Shown here piece by piece: positions 1 through 11,150 of a stretch of 64,000 bases of DNA. This DNA is from Siphlonurus alternatus (Eukaryota; Arthropoda; Insecta; Ephemeroptera; Siphlonuridae). The stretch is from NCBI GenBank assembly GCA_949825025.1, contig OX463779.1, forward strand, positions 47,427,784 through 47,491,783. Reading direction: 5' to 3'. Both the position numbers and the translations under genes were made by a program. Under the pieces are notes generated by a model that was given only the letters and a program-made list of their open reading frames with translations, was not told where the DNA came from and searched no databases. The first letter of the stretch is position 1, and the number at the start of each line of letters is the position of its first letter.

Positions 1-213
1 CAAATTGACCCTGGTACCCTGGTAACAATGAGGAATATCGCCCTAGGAGGTTGTTACAAGTCTAGGTTACAGATTGTTGACCCTGGGCTGATTGGCGCCC
101 ATGAAGTAGTAAACAAAACAAATTAGGGCTAACGTCTTGCTTCAACTTTACTGCTTCGTAGTAAAATGAAAGTTAATTGCTTGGAGAATCTTGGAGTATA
201 TAGACACTTAGGA

Positions 214-253
<40 letters not shown>

Positions 254-560
254 AAGTTTTCTGAACAGGAATAAAAAATTTAGAATTATCTTAAATGAGA
301 TTAAATTTAATTAAGTTAGCAAGGAAATGACTTAATTTCTTATACTTTTAATGTTTATTAATTTAGTAAAAAAACATAATAAAGTGCATACATATTTTGT
401 TACTACTCCTTCTGCAGTGTTTGTTTTCGTAAATTTTGTATATTAATTTTATACATTTACAAGATTTATTTTTGTTTATTTTAGCCACCTATAAAAACTA
501 CTGCTGTAAAAATTAATGTGATACTAACTAAATATACACAATAGAAATTAAGTTTTATTG
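1..560. other. AT-rich sequence with no recognised gene
   Basis: A pure A tract of about 34 bp sits at 217-250. The first 110 bases are less AT-rich and contain a short CCCTGGTACCCTGGTAAC duplication. Nothing else recognised. Confidence 0.5.
217..250 (+). repeat. poly(A) tract
   Basis: Uninterrupted run of A, preceded by GACACTTAGGAC. It might be a retroposon tail, but no element body or target duplication was recognised. Confidence 0.85.
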
Positions 561-564
561 TCGC

Positions 565-835
565 ATTCGCATGCCTGGTTTCTACTGTGGTAACTTTTTT
601 GGATAGAAAACAAAATCTGAAATGGTCGCTCACAGACTCGTGTTTCTGCGATCGTATTAAATACGTTTCTCATATAGAAGTGATTCTAAATTTCTTATCA
701 TACGAAGGCATACGATACGAAACTGTGGGCGCTGCTACAATAACTGATCGCATAGCTTCTTACTTTTTAAATCATACGATGCGAAATCATGCGATCCTGT
801 GTGAGAAAGACCTAGCTTATAGACAATTTATTTAC
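565..835. repeat. old dispersed element rich in GCGATCGTAT / CATACGATACGA words
   Basis: Repeated short motifs (ATACGATACGA, GCGATCGTAT, GCGAAATCATGCGATC) form imperfect inverted repeats. The same words flank a MITE-A insertion at 18925-19370, where TTCTAAATTT and ATACGATACGAAA recur in the same order, so both are probably copies of one old DNA transposon. An 84-codon open frame at 587-841 runs through it, but nothing in its translation looks protein-like. Confidence 0.4.
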
Positions 836-867
836 GAATAACAAAATGACAAAAACGTTTTCCATTA

Positions 868-1006
868 AAGGTCCTGGCCACACTTTCAATAATTTTTTAC
901 AAATATTTCCTGTTGACTCAGCAGAATCATTAAAAAAATCAAACTAGCACAATTTGGTACTTCCTATTCATTTCTACAATGAGAATTACGTCATGTATGT
1001 TGTCCA
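868..1006. mobile_element. half copy of a MITE-B2-type element
   Basis: GGTCCTGGCCACACTTTCAA through AGCACAATTTGGTACTTCC to ATTCATTTCTACAATGAG and GTATGTTGTCCATACATG matches the right half of the copy at 34826-35177 in the same order. The left half is missing. Confidence 0.6.
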
Positions 1007-1714
1007 TACATGATTTTTGATTAAGGGGAATTTTTCATGTTACTAAAAAATACGCTGAGTCATTGTTCAATTAGATCGAAATGTTTTTACTGAGAATTGT
1101 TTGATAATAGCTGTCAAGAAACGAGGCTGATTAAATCCACTTTTAGCTTCTCAATTAGCAAAATTACTCAGAAACGTCAACTCAATAAATAAAACAGCAA
1201 TTTAAATATTTAAGCAAGAATTTTGAAGAATTAATATTTACATTAAATAAATTATTAAATGAGTTAATTACTAAAATTTATCATTAAATTTCAATTCTTA
1301 TATCTTGATAAAATAATTACTATTATTACGCTAATTAATTAATGAATTGTTAATATGTAATTTCTTGCCTTTAAAAGCGTACATAATTAAACTGTTGTAA
1401 ATTTTATTGAACGCTTGTTAAAAGGAAATGTAGAAATAAAATAAATATTAGATCGAAAGAAGAACTTTCAGTTAGGGCTGAAATGTGATGACTATAAATT
1501 TATTCATAAGCAAGTTCATTTTAAAAATAGAAGGCCTGATTCAATATTAACTTACACTCAATTCAAAATGTCTGCTGGGTTTTAGAATGTTTATCTGTAT
1601 GTATCCTATGTCATTGCTATGCAAGTTATATACGCAGACCGTATAGTTAGTAACTAATAAAGAAAAAAGGTCTGAATTTGTAATTTAAGCATTACCATTT
1701 TTTTATATTTTCCC
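1007..1714. other. AT-rich sequence with no recognised feature
   Basis: Only short AT runs and chance stop-rich frames; nothing supportable. Confidence 0.5.
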
Positions 1715-1962
1715 TAGCTGAAAAATTACGTCTTCAACTCATCCTATACACGTCTAATGTTATAGCGTCTTTTGTATCAGAAACACGTCTTATTTCCTCT
1801 TCGCTTAAAGTGAGCATGAAATCAAGACAATATTTCTAACATTTTATATTCAATAAGAGGAAATGTGACGTAATCTCGTCTTTTTCTCTATTTTCTCCTC
1901 TATATAAAATGGTAGGAGGGAATTAGACTAGAGAATAGATAATGAAAGATGAAATTTATTCT
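1715..1962 (+). mobile_element. MITE-A copy 1
   Basis: Begins CTAGCTGAAAAATTACGTC TTCAACTC and ends GATGAAATTTATT. Shared internal blocks are CTTATTTCCTCTTCGCT, AAGACAATATTTCTAACATT and GACGTAATCTCGTC. It is non-coding. The ends are imperfect inverted repeats (GTTGAAAAATTACGTC versus a mirrored GACGAAATTTATTTCAAC). It lies just upstream of the candidate exon 2019-2135. Confidence 0.75.
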
Positions 1963-2018
1963 TATGTAAAATTAATTATATAATGTTGATATTATTAGTT
2001 GAAGATTTTTTGTTCTAG

Positions 2019-2135
2019 GTATACAGGAACTCAAATCTCGCTCTGAAAAGTTTCAAAACATGTCTTTGAATCTTCAAAGGAAGTTGGCAGATGTCGATGA
2101 TGTATCCCAAGTTTACAAAGTAGCATGTCCTCAAG
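2019..2135 (+). CDS. candidate internal exon (117 bp, phase 1-1) of an unidentified gene
   Basis: Seen: a T-rich tract ending TTTTTTGTTCTAG precedes the segment and GTAAAT follows it, giving a good acceptor and donor. Between them one frame is open for 38 codons, with one split codon at each end (two bases at the 5' side, one at the 3' side). The peptide starts IQELKSRSEKFQNMSLNLQR, continues KLADVDDVSQVYKVACPQ, and is polar and charged, unlike the low-complexity translations around it. The first 25 residues have hydrophobic positions compatible with a short amphipathic helix or coiled coil; the last residues introduce a Cys-Pro. Phase 1 at both ends matches the exon-like segment at 63550-63657 on the same strand, so the two could splice directly. 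I do not recognise the protein. It lies 56 bp after a MITE-A copy and 170 bp before a (CT)n tract. Alternative: a chance AG...GT open segment. Confidence 0.5.
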
Positions 2136-2304
2136 GTAAATAAAGCGGGGAGATTTCTCTTGCACCGTACTTAATATGACGACTTTATTATTAAGTAGCC
2201 CGTGCTGCAAGGTGCCCCTAACCCTTCAATATTGAGGAGAAGTCTGGCTGGTGCCAGCTGGGACGTGAGGGCAATAAACTCCACTTGCGACATGACCGCG
2301 GGGT

Positions 2305-2570
<266 letters not shown>

Positions 2571-4490
2571 AAACAAAATAAGACGCTCCACCGGCAGTGT
2601 CTCGGTGCGCATTATTAGCTCTCTCCTTCTACATGTTCTTGTGGCAAAATGAAGTACAAAAATAAGAAGAAGATGTGTTTTTATACACATGTTCTAATAA
2701 GCACCTACACCATGTTTAAATTGAAACATATTATATACGAGATGAAGTTTTCAAAATGAAAGTAAACAGGTTAATTGGAAATGAAACTTTTTTATTTTCT
2801 ATGTATTTTCAATTCTTCGTTTTTTCTTTGGATTTAGTTGGAAAAAAAGGTTTCAAAGAATTATATACAATGAGATCTGTTTACATTCACACAAATATTT
2901 ACTCAACAGGGCACATTTTTCTTTTATGATATTTGTTATTACGATTGAATTAAAAATAAATATTAACTAACAAAATAAATACAATGTTATGTATGGACAA
3001 ATAAAATTATTTTTAAAATTGATAATAAGAACCGCTTTGATATTTTCTTTTGTTGGATTCCTAACATTATAATATCCCTCTTGCATTTGCCTTCGTTTCA
3101 CAATAGCGAAGTTTTCAGCTTCATCTGAGGGTTTGAGTGGCTCCCCCCCCCACCCCCTCAGTCACAGTTTCCCGGGCAACCCCCTTAGTGGTTACTCTGG
3201 CGTCCCGACAGATTATTTGAGACTCAGATTATTTGAGACTCTCGTTATAAGTAAAGAGCCTTAGCTCTAAACAAAAGCTCACACCTCATATATAATAATT
3301 GTATTTTTGTGAGGAACACGTTAGAATTTTTGTTGTTTCTCGAAGGTATTTAGTACTTGAAGAAATTTACCCACTCCCTTTAATAATAATTTAACAATGC
3401 ATAAAGTGCTAAAGTTATTTCCTCTTTTAAATTTCACAAACCAAAATATGTGCTTAATTTAAAACAATTTACAAAATATGTATTTCAACATTTCATAATA
3501 ATTTTTGTTTATATTAATTAATTTAATTTGATATTTATTTTACCAAGTATAACTCCCAACTCAATATAAAAAATAACATTTTATTGTTTGAATTAAAAAT
3601 TTGTTGGGTTTATATCTGATTTAAATAATTTTTGATTAAATAGTGCATTATATCTGTTTAATCTCTGTGAATGTTAAAAAGCAATATTCTGTCAATTTTT
3701 TTTGTTGAATACAAGTATTATCCAACCAATTTATTTATTGTTTACTCTACTGCATTATTATATACCTCAAATTTTGTTCTTTCTATATTATTAATAAAAA
3801 AATATACCGTCTTTGCTCTTTTTATATTTGTTGAAAAGTTCAATTAAGTAAAAAAACAATCACATGTTTTTCCACAGCATCTTTTTGTCAATTGACAAAA
3901 GTAAACATCGTATCATTTTATTTGCTAGAAAAAAAGCAAGTTGAAACATTTGATATCAGGTATAGGAAGCGTTATCACATACCATATGTTGGTAATAGCG
4001 AAGAACATCTCGCAAAAGTTTGCCTTCCAACCCTATGTTTAAAAAGAACATCAAACAATAAGAAAATGAGCCTAACGTACAAAAACATAGGAAACGTCTT
4101 ATCTGTGCAATATGCTGCTTGCTCGCCCCTTTTATGAGCAAACTTCGTCAGATAAGAAGCTCTGACAGACGAATAAATGTCGTAGAGATTCGATTTAGTG
4201 GCGTGTAGTCGCCAGTCTTGATAATTGGTCATCACAAAAAGTTTCTATCTGTAATACCTGAATTACTTTTTCATGTGTTCTAACTTTATAGCTTTAATTT
4301 TATGTAATAAAAGTTGAACAATCTGTTATTAAAATCATTTTTATTAAAACTAGAATTCTTTTCAGTTTAAAATAAAACTTTATTTTATATAAAAAAAAAA
4401 AATAAATAAATAAATAAATAAATATAATTATAATAAAAAAAGTTGAGAATATTGAAACCAGTTTACAAAAAATTGTGACTAAAGAAAAAA
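2571..4490. other. AT-rich sequence with minor repeats
   Basis: Contains a two-copy 16-bp tandem AGATTATTTGAGACTC at 3210-3241 beside a C10 run (about 3144) and an (AATA)n tract near 4402-4423. Short open frames at 3892-4235 overlap on both strands and show no protein-like features. Confidence 0.5.
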
Positions 4491-4491
4491 T

Positions 4492-4968
4492 AATGGAGTA
4501 TACTATCGACCTCAAAAATATTTATTACAGAAATAAATAGAGCTAGAGTGCTATAGAAAACACCACTCTGATTTTTTTCAGGTTTTTTAGAGTCTAAGGA
4601 CTATTTTTAAAAAATTATTGAGAGTGCAGAGAAATTGACGCCTCTTGATGCCTCTCTTAATAAAAATATAGGACTAAAAGGAGTGTGGGTTTAAACCTGA
4701 CTTCGGTAAAACTTTTTAGCAATACTTCCGGAAGGGGCATTCACAAAGCCTTAAGGCCACATTTAAGGCTCAATAATTTAAGACCAGAAATTTTGGGTCT
4801 AAAAAACACGTCTAAAATCAAGCTTTAAATTATCGAGCCTTAAATGTGGCCTTAAGACTTTGTGAATGCCCCTTGAGTGGGATCTAAAAATTCTGAAAAA
4901 AATTATAGTGGCATAACTTTGCACCCTCATTTTTGCAATAAAAAATTTTGAGGTCAATAATCAATTAA
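4492..4968. mobile_element. MITE-B copy interrupted by a foldback element
   Basis: Left end ATGGAGTATACTATCGACC TCAAAAATATTTATTACAG; right end GCAATAAAAAATTTTGAGGTC is its inverted partner. Internal CTGATTTTTTTCAGGTTTTT TAGAG and its inverse match the other MITE-B copies. The foldback element at 4734-4872 sits in the right half. Confidence 0.75.
4734..4872. mobile_element. foldback element (GGGGCATTCACAAAG family), copy 1
   Basis: The 139-bp near-perfect hairpin begins GGGGCATTCACAAAGCCTTA and ends with the inverse GACTTTGTGAATGCCCC. Arms include AAGGCCACATTTAAGGCT. Its ends resemble the elements at 28302-28434 and 37355-37532. No clear target duplication is visible here. Confidence 0.75.
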
Positions 4969-5408
4969 GCAACAGAAACCATCTTAGAGCAAAAATTTAG
5001 AATTAATTGTCATAGAAACAAGAGGAGATTTATAAAGTTAATTGAAACTCTCAAAATAAAAATTCAAATTTCCTGAGGTTTTACGTCCCGAGAAAAGTTC
5101 TTCAAAGAGAAGAGGCGGAAAATAAAAAAATATTTTAAATATAATTCTGAGGAATAATAATTAGCTGATACAAACTTCAAAAATCTCTAGAGATCGAATT
5201 TTTTAAGTGAAAATTTAAATAATTACCTCGATGAATTATTTTCAACAAACGAGCTCATTACACCAGGTATATCTGAGAGTTCACTGGTGTTGTGTGTCGA
5301 CAGAAAATTACGCACACACGTCTTAAGTCCTTTTCTAATTTCTTTTAAATAAAACCGAGTTATTCCTTATCATGACGTTACATGCACACTTTCATTGAGT
5401 AGCATTAA

Positions 5409-5737
5409 AAACATACTGATGGGTGACCGCATTTTCAACAAAAAACACGTTTCCCACCCAGGGGTAATTTGTTGCGATTTTCCACTCTATGCAGTTCTCC
5501 TTGTTTTGGACCATTGCACTTCCAGTTCATTGACAAAAAGCTTTAGCGTCCATCCTGGCTGAGGTTTCCATGTTTCCCTCAGTCACAGGCAAATGCCGGG
5601 ATGGATTGCAAGGCCGTGCATGGCCGCCCCCGTTCCGGAAGAGCCCGCGAAATGCTCAAGCTAGGATTTCGGAAGGTTCGGGGTTTCAAAATAGTATGTA
5701 ATTAGTAAGTAAGTAGAAGTACCCAATAGGTTTTGAT
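5409..5737 (+). mobile_element. SINE with 5S-like head remnant (family S2), 5'-truncated
   Basis: Starts at GATGGGTGACC, the 3' part of a 5S rRNA-like head. The body holds GGACCATTGCACTTCCAGTT, then CATCCTGGCTGAGGTTTCC, then GCAAATGCCGGGATGGATTG, and ends AGTAGAAGTACCCAATAGG. The minus-strand copy at 21725-22090 shares head, body and end in the same order. Noncoding Pol III-type retroposon, depending on LINE machinery for movement. Confidence 0.8.
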
Positions 5738-5758
5738 TTAAAAAAACATATAAAAATA

Positions 5759-5800
5759 TTTAAGGTATAACCTGAAAATTGCTCAAAGTAATTTATCAGA
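5759..5800 (+). mobile_element. fragment of MITE-L end
   Basis: TTAAGGTATAACCTGAAAATT is nearly identical to the left end of the element at 8537-8997. The rest of the element was not found. Confidence 0.45.
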
Positions 5801-6099
5801 AAAATAAAATGAAAGAAAAACATGGCTTCAGAAAATATTTTTTATGACACGAGCTTTTAATTTTATTCACATAAGGTTCATATTTTCAACAAATAATTTT
5901 GGATTTTTATTCTGAGGCGATGAAATAAATAATTTGTAAAATAAAAAAAATCCCTCTTTGAATTTTTAAATGGTTTTTAATATTTTTTTCCGGTAGAATT
6001 TTGGAAAATCAATTGAAAAAATGAAATAGATTTAAGATTCAAGATGGGTTTTATTTCATCTCATTACATGACATATAGACAAGAAAATAACACAATTTA

Positions 6100-6390
6100 T
6101 GGGTAGCCAACATTCAATGAGGAAAAAACAAAAGCTACCTTCTATTCCCAAAACATATCGCCTTGATTTTAGGCAACTTGTTATACATACAAATGTAGCG
6201 GGTTGCATATGCTGCAGGAGATCAAGCACGGCGACGAGGGCAAATCAATGTATAGTCGTTGCCTTGGAAAATTTCCCACTTGCGGCCTTAATCACCATAT
6301 CCTACATTATTATTACGGCGCATGGTGGCCGTAAAAGGAAATTTTCCGAGGCGATGAGTGTACATTTTTTTAGCTTGGAGTCAACGAAAC
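6100..6390 (+). repeat. dispersed repeat, related to 15660-15850
   Basis: Shared ordered blocks: CGTTGCCTTGGAAAATTTCC, a GCGGCC/GCAGCC TTAATCAC block, TTTCCGAGGCGATGAGTGTA CATTT. It also contains an internal inverse GGAAAATTTCC / GGAAATTTTCC, suggesting a decayed inverted-repeat element. A 150-codon open frame crosses it (6099-6551), but the translation is not protein-like and ends in AT-rich DNA. Confidence 0.6.
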
Positions 6391-6399
6391 TTTATCTTG

Positions 6400-7060
6400 C
6401 ATTTATCGGAAAGACGCAAGCAATTTTTTCTTACCAAAATGCACATAGTAAAAACTTCATAAAATACAAAACATATGGTTTAGAGAAAGGAATATATAAA
6501 TTCAGTGTCATTACAAATCGAATATATATTTTTACATACTACAATAAATAAAGGTAATAAAATTTATTGTATTTTTCGATTGGAATTTAAATATATATTT
6601 TTTATAAGTTAAAGAATATTATAATAAAATATATATAAAAATAATACAAGAATTTATCTGGAAAAGACGTAAAACATTTTTAAAAAAGATCCCAAACTCT
6701 TTATTACTCCCATATAATATATATTTGTACATGTATCATATATATATATATAGCAGGAGATTGTATATGAAGTATATAGAGCGGTATGGCCTAGACCATA
6801 GAAAATATAACCATATCTATACCAGCTAGGTTGTAATATATAGCATTGGACACTTACCAAACTATCAAAGAAAAAAATTTCAACTTTTCATATAAAGAGA
6901 TAACATCTTACCATACTGCGTCTATAGTATAATATATAAATAAAAAATATATCATACCAAAATTTAGCTCAAACTAATGTATATAATATATATATATATA
7001 AATATTAAAGTATGTTTCCATTTACATTGAATCATTTTTGAGCGACTAAATGCAAGTAAA
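6400..7060. other. TA-rich sequence, no gene
   Basis: Many (TA)n and ATATAT runs, for example near 6735-6755 and 6985-7005. Nothing else recognised. Confidence 0.6.
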
Positions 7061-7066
7061 TGTTCG

Positions 7067-7288
7067 AGATAGAGAGAGAGAGAGAGAGCAAAAGTAGTGG
7101 AGACAGAGTGAGAGAGAGAGAGAGAGGGAGAGAGAGGGAGAGAGAGAGGGAGAGAGAGAGAGGGAGAGAGGGAGAGAGAGAGAGAGGGAAAGTGAGAGAA
7201 AGAGGGAGAGAGAGGGGGAGAGAGAGGGAGAGAGAGGGAGAGAGAGGGAGAGAGAGGGAGATAGATAGATAGAGAGAGAGAAATAGAG

Positions 7289-7363
<75 letters not shown>
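7067..7363 (+). repeat. (GA)n microsatellite with GAGG and GATA variants
   Basis: Purine tract of AGAGAG, GGGAGAGAGA and short (GATA)n segments; the last 60 bases are pure (AG)n. Arg-Glu and Ser-Leu open frames across it are artefacts of the repeat. Confidence 0.95.
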
Positions 7364-7365
<2 letters not shown>

Positions 7366-7752
7366 GGTAAGATGTTCCAGAACAAAACTAAAGAACGACT
7401 TTGGACATGTTCCAAATGGTATCTGCTGGCAATACAGAGAAGTAGCGACTTAATTAAATCGCTCTCTCCCCCTTGCTATGTTACAAATCTGCTGAAGTTC
7501 CCCAAGATTTACGCTGACATAAAAAAGCTGCGAGCATTCAGGACGAAAAATGAGCCTGCGGTCAAGTGAGCGTCCTTATCAACTTCCGTGCCAAATATCT
7601 CAGACAATAACAATACATTAACGTATTAGGTACTATTTCGAGATTTCTGCTGGGGTAATCTTGTTGGGGAAAGATTTCCACATTTTACGTGAGATGTAAT
7701 CTAATTTCATATGGTTACGTTTAACATAAAAGATTATAATTATACATGAACA

Positions 7753-8029
7753 CACTAAACTTTTAGTTGCTGAATTACTTTCAGTACTTTATGTCAGTAC
7801 TAATTTCATCTTATATCCAGCACTTTTGAAAGTACTTCATCTTAATAAATTTGGTACTGAAAAGAGTAAATTATTGTAATTGACTATTTTTTTCAGTACC
7901 AAATTTATACTTATTAGATGTAGTTGTTTATTGGTCAAAGTACTGGATGTAAGATGAAATTAGAACAATTTTGTACTGATATAAACTTTATAAAGTATTG
8001 AAACGAATTTAGCATCTAAAAGTTTAGTA
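7753..8029. mobile_element. MITE-K, single long-TIR element
   Basis: Left end ACTAAACTTTTAGTTGCTGA and right end TAGCATCTAAAAGTTTAGTA are inverted copies. The similarity continues inward through CTAATTTCATCTTATATCCAG on the left and its inverse CTGGATGTAAGATGAAATTAG on the right, so nearly the whole element folds back on itself. Confidence 0.75.
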
Positions 8030-8349
8030 CGTAAGGTTTGAATATAATTTATTAATCCTACATAAGATAATAAAATTTATAAAATTGTAAAAATTTAATT
8101 ATTGAAAATATGTTTTTTGCTCGATTTTTGTCTATGGTCTATGTAAAGTACAACCCGAATATTCCAATTCAAAGTTTTATTATAAACTTAATTTCACAAG
8201 TCATCATGCTTATATAGGTTCAGATTCTCTGAAGATTCATTGCAAATTACAATTACGTTTTCATCCATTGCTATATATGAGTATCTACCCCATATAACTA
8301 TCAACTTAGCTACATTTTACTGCACTACTTACAGCCTTTCAACGGCTGT

Positions 8350-8462
8350 GAATACGTTCACATGACGGTGTTTCATACGTATCCGTTGACGACGCCTCAT
8401 AAGAATAACATTATCTGTCGTCAACGGATTTGTAGTAAACACCGCCATGTGTATATACGTAG
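8350..8462. mobile_element. small foldback element
   Basis: Arms CACATGACGGTGTTTCATAC plus GTATCCGTTGACGAC and their inverse GTCGTCAACGGATTTG plus AAACACCGCCATGTG surround a 23-base loop. One copy only in the window. Confidence 0.65.
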
Positions 8463-8536
8463 TGTGTGTAACAATGAAATTTTGTCTGCAGACTATTGAC
8501 AATAATTGTTAATGATAAATAATACTGGTTATATTT

Positions 8537-8997
8537 TTTAAGGTATAACCTGAGAATTTGTCTGTCAAGGTAAAGAGGCGTGGCTATAGTGGCAACACTG
8601 TTTGCATTGGAATGCGAATAATTTTTTAGGAGGGGGTGGTGACATCAGTCCTTGAGAACGTTGCCACATTTCTCATCACATATAGGAAACGATCATCGCC
8701 ACGGTTCAAAATATATGAAAACAATTCAGAAAAATAATCTAAAAAATTAGGTTTTAGTAAAAAAAAAAAAGTAAAAGAATCTGTTGTATAGTTTTTTTGC
8801 AATGCTAATTAACAAATTTAACATTGGAAGGATACAAAATTCTCATTTAAATAAATTAATTATAATTAAACCAACGGTTAAAAAATTCCAAAAAAATTCA
8901 GAGCTAATTTGACGATTGTTGTAAGTCCACCAAATTAATTTGAAGAACATCTGTTGTAGCGAATTTTTCATCCAAATTTTTCAGGTTAAGCCTTAAG
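8537..8997. mobile_element. MITE-L
   Basis: Left end TTAAGGTATAACCTGAGAAT; right end TTTTTCAGGTTAAGCCTTAA is its imperfect inverse. The interior is noncoding and includes GGAGGGGGTGGTGACATCAG. A second left end occurs at 5759. Confidence 0.55.
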
Positions 8998-9910
8998 TGA
9001 AAAACAGCACTAGTACGACGCAATAAAGCGTAAAATACGACAAGAGAAGAAGTTTTACCTTTTTAATCAATACTTCAATTAATTTTCTGACAGGAAGTAT
9101 GTATGATATTATATCAAATTAAAAGCATGTTATTTGGTAACCAAATGTAATTAAATTGATGTATTTTATTAAATTTCCTAACATTTTAGAGAGATAGACA
9201 GTTTTTTTTTAAATTAAAAAGAAATTATTTAATTTAAAGATAAATATCAAATTTAAAAGAAAATATTTTATTTAAATTAAATTTATGTATTATTTTTTTA
9301 TTTTTCAACATTTTTTATATCTTTCAAGTAACTTTTTATAACAATTTCTTTTAAGAGGAAAATAAATTATGCAATGCACATGAAATTATTTATTCAAGTA
9401 AATTCTTGAGACAGGTTCATTTTAACACACAGATTCTCAATGTAATTTTGTGCAGCTGCATTGCATGTAGAACTGCAACTGCAAACAATCGTCAATGCAG
9501 TAAGCCTGTCTGCACCGTTGCACCACAACACAGATGTAAATCGGATTAATGCGCTCGCAGCTGCTTCATTAAACGCCCCGAAACATTCCCCCCCCCCCCC
9601 CCCTCTTGCACAATCTCGGCTACATTACATTACATGAGATGCTCCAAGATAGGGTTGTACTGTGTGAGGTGGAATGGAATTCCGACAACAATTATAATAA
9701 ATATTAATGTCCCTAGAAAAAAAGTGTATAATTATACTGTATATACGTAGAAATATAATACAATAGAATTTTGTATTAAATCTTTTGGAAATAAACAAAA
9801 ACATTTTTATATAAAATAAATTTCAGTTTTTAACTTTTTACTCTTTTTTTTTTTTTTTTTTGCAAAGTAAGTGACTATCTCCCTAATAATCAATTGCAAA
9901 TTAATTATAA
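8998..9910. other. AT-rich sequence, no gene
   Basis: Holds a C13 run near 9591-9603, a T20 run near 9844, and a less AT-rich patch at 9440-9540 with several GCAGCTG / GCAACTG words. No coding signal. Confidence 0.5.
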
Positions 9911-10266
9911 TTAAGGGTAAGATAATATTTCTAATATTAAAAAAAATATTTTCACACATTGAATTTATGAAACATATCTTAAAATGTTATCCTCTACACC
10001 CCCATCAGTAGCTAAAATATTAGATACACAAATTCGATCTAGTTTTTGAGTTATGATTTTTTGAAGTTGACTACTTTAACATGGAGAAATGGAACTTCCA
10101 TGTTAAATTAGTCAACTTTAAAGAGTATAAATAACTCAAAAACTAGATCGAATTTGTACACCTAATATTTTAGCTACTGATGCATGGGGGTGTAGAGGAG
10201 AACATTTTAAGATATGTTTCATAATTTTCATGTGTGTGAATTTTTTAACATTGCATCTTACCCTTA
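9911..10266. mobile_element. MITE-C copy 1 (long hairpin)
   Basis: Ends TTAAGGGTAAGATAA and inverse TCTTACCCTTAA. Nearly the whole 356 bp is inverted: GAAACATATCTTAAAATGTT, CCCCCATCAGTAGCTAAAAT and TCGATCTAGTTTTTGAGTTA each recur in reverse. The centre is AACATGGAGAAATGGAACTTCCATGTT-like. Flanking TTA/TAA fits a TWA-type 3-bp target site, as in PIF/Harbinger MITEs (family assignment inferred). Confidence 0.8.
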
Positions 10267-10939
10267 ATCAAACTTTAAATTTGATGATTTTTAAATACAA
10301 TATTATATCGTTATTTTGAGTTGAAATAACACTCTAAAATCACCCTTGATTTTTTTTTTTAAACCACATTATAAAAATTTACAGGGTATTTCACTCGTCT
10401 GGTATTGGATTATTCTCACGGATATTTCAATAAGGTTCACTTTCCCATGCTCCACCGTATAAATGTATATGTCATTCTCTGAGGGCATGGCAGTAATGGC
10501 AGAACCATGTCATCGCAGCTAGAGGCGAGTGCAGAGAGCTTGTTCCCTCGATAATGGCGCCTGCAGCCGGCTTAACCCCGACCTCTGAAATCGCATTGTT
10601 TCTCCGTCTTCCTTTGTACCGAGAAATAGTCCGATTGCCATGAATCAACAAAATTAGTTTCTCTAATATGTACTCAACAACTTTCTGAGATTGATGAAAG
10701 CCTCAAGCACCACCTCTCAAGCATTTCATTAATGTATTAATAAAGTTATATACAATAGAAGGATTTATTTTACGTAGAAATGTATTTAATTTATTCTGAC
10801 AACGATTGGCACGTGGTAGTGATATATCTACATTTGTATGCCACATTGGTATCAGATGGGATGTTCACTCTGCTGGAATGACAGCAAGCCATTGTCTGCC
10901 TGGATATGGCCAGCAGCAAGCCAACAGCTGTTCCTCATC
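10267..10939. other. no gene; includes a base-balanced pocket at 10470-10620
   Basis: The pocket (GAGGGCATGGCAGTAATGGC, GATAATGGCGCCTGCAGCCG) differs from the surrounding AT-rich DNA and matches no repeat in the window. It might be a conserved noncoding element; sequence alone cannot show this. Confidence 0.35.
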
Positions 10940-11150
10940 AGCTGATCGCAAGCTGTTGTTACATGAGTAGGGAAATCGGTTCATGTTACGAGGTTGGTAA
11001 GTAGGCAACCTGTGAAACTGTTGTTGCATGGGAAATCGGTTCGTGTTACGAGGTTGGTAAGTAGGCAACCTGTGAAACTGTTGTTGCATGGGAAATCGGT
11101 TCGTGTTACGAGGTTGGTAAATAGGCAACCTGTGAAACTGTTGTTGCATG
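10940..11150 (+). repeat. 60-bp minisatellite, three units plus a partial
   Basis: Units at 10971-11030, 11031-11090 and 11091-11150 are nearly identical, each starting GGAAATCGGTTCRTGTTACG and ending ACTGTTGTTGCATG. A diverged partial unit precedes at about 10940-10965. A further relic (GGGACGAGGTTGGTATTAAG TAGGCAACC) lies at 11278-11307. Repeated short open frames here come from the 60-bp period, a multiple of three. Confidence 0.9.

Noticed and set aside
6099..6551. 150-codon open frame
   Set aside because: Runs through a dispersed repeat into AT-rich DNA; no domain, and a related repeat at 15.7 kb does not keep the frame.
7032..7415. Open frames over the GA tract
   Set aside because: Microsatellite translation only.
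10971..11150. CRISPR-like array
   Set aside because: Whole 60-bp units are repeated with no unique spacers, in a eukaryotic context.
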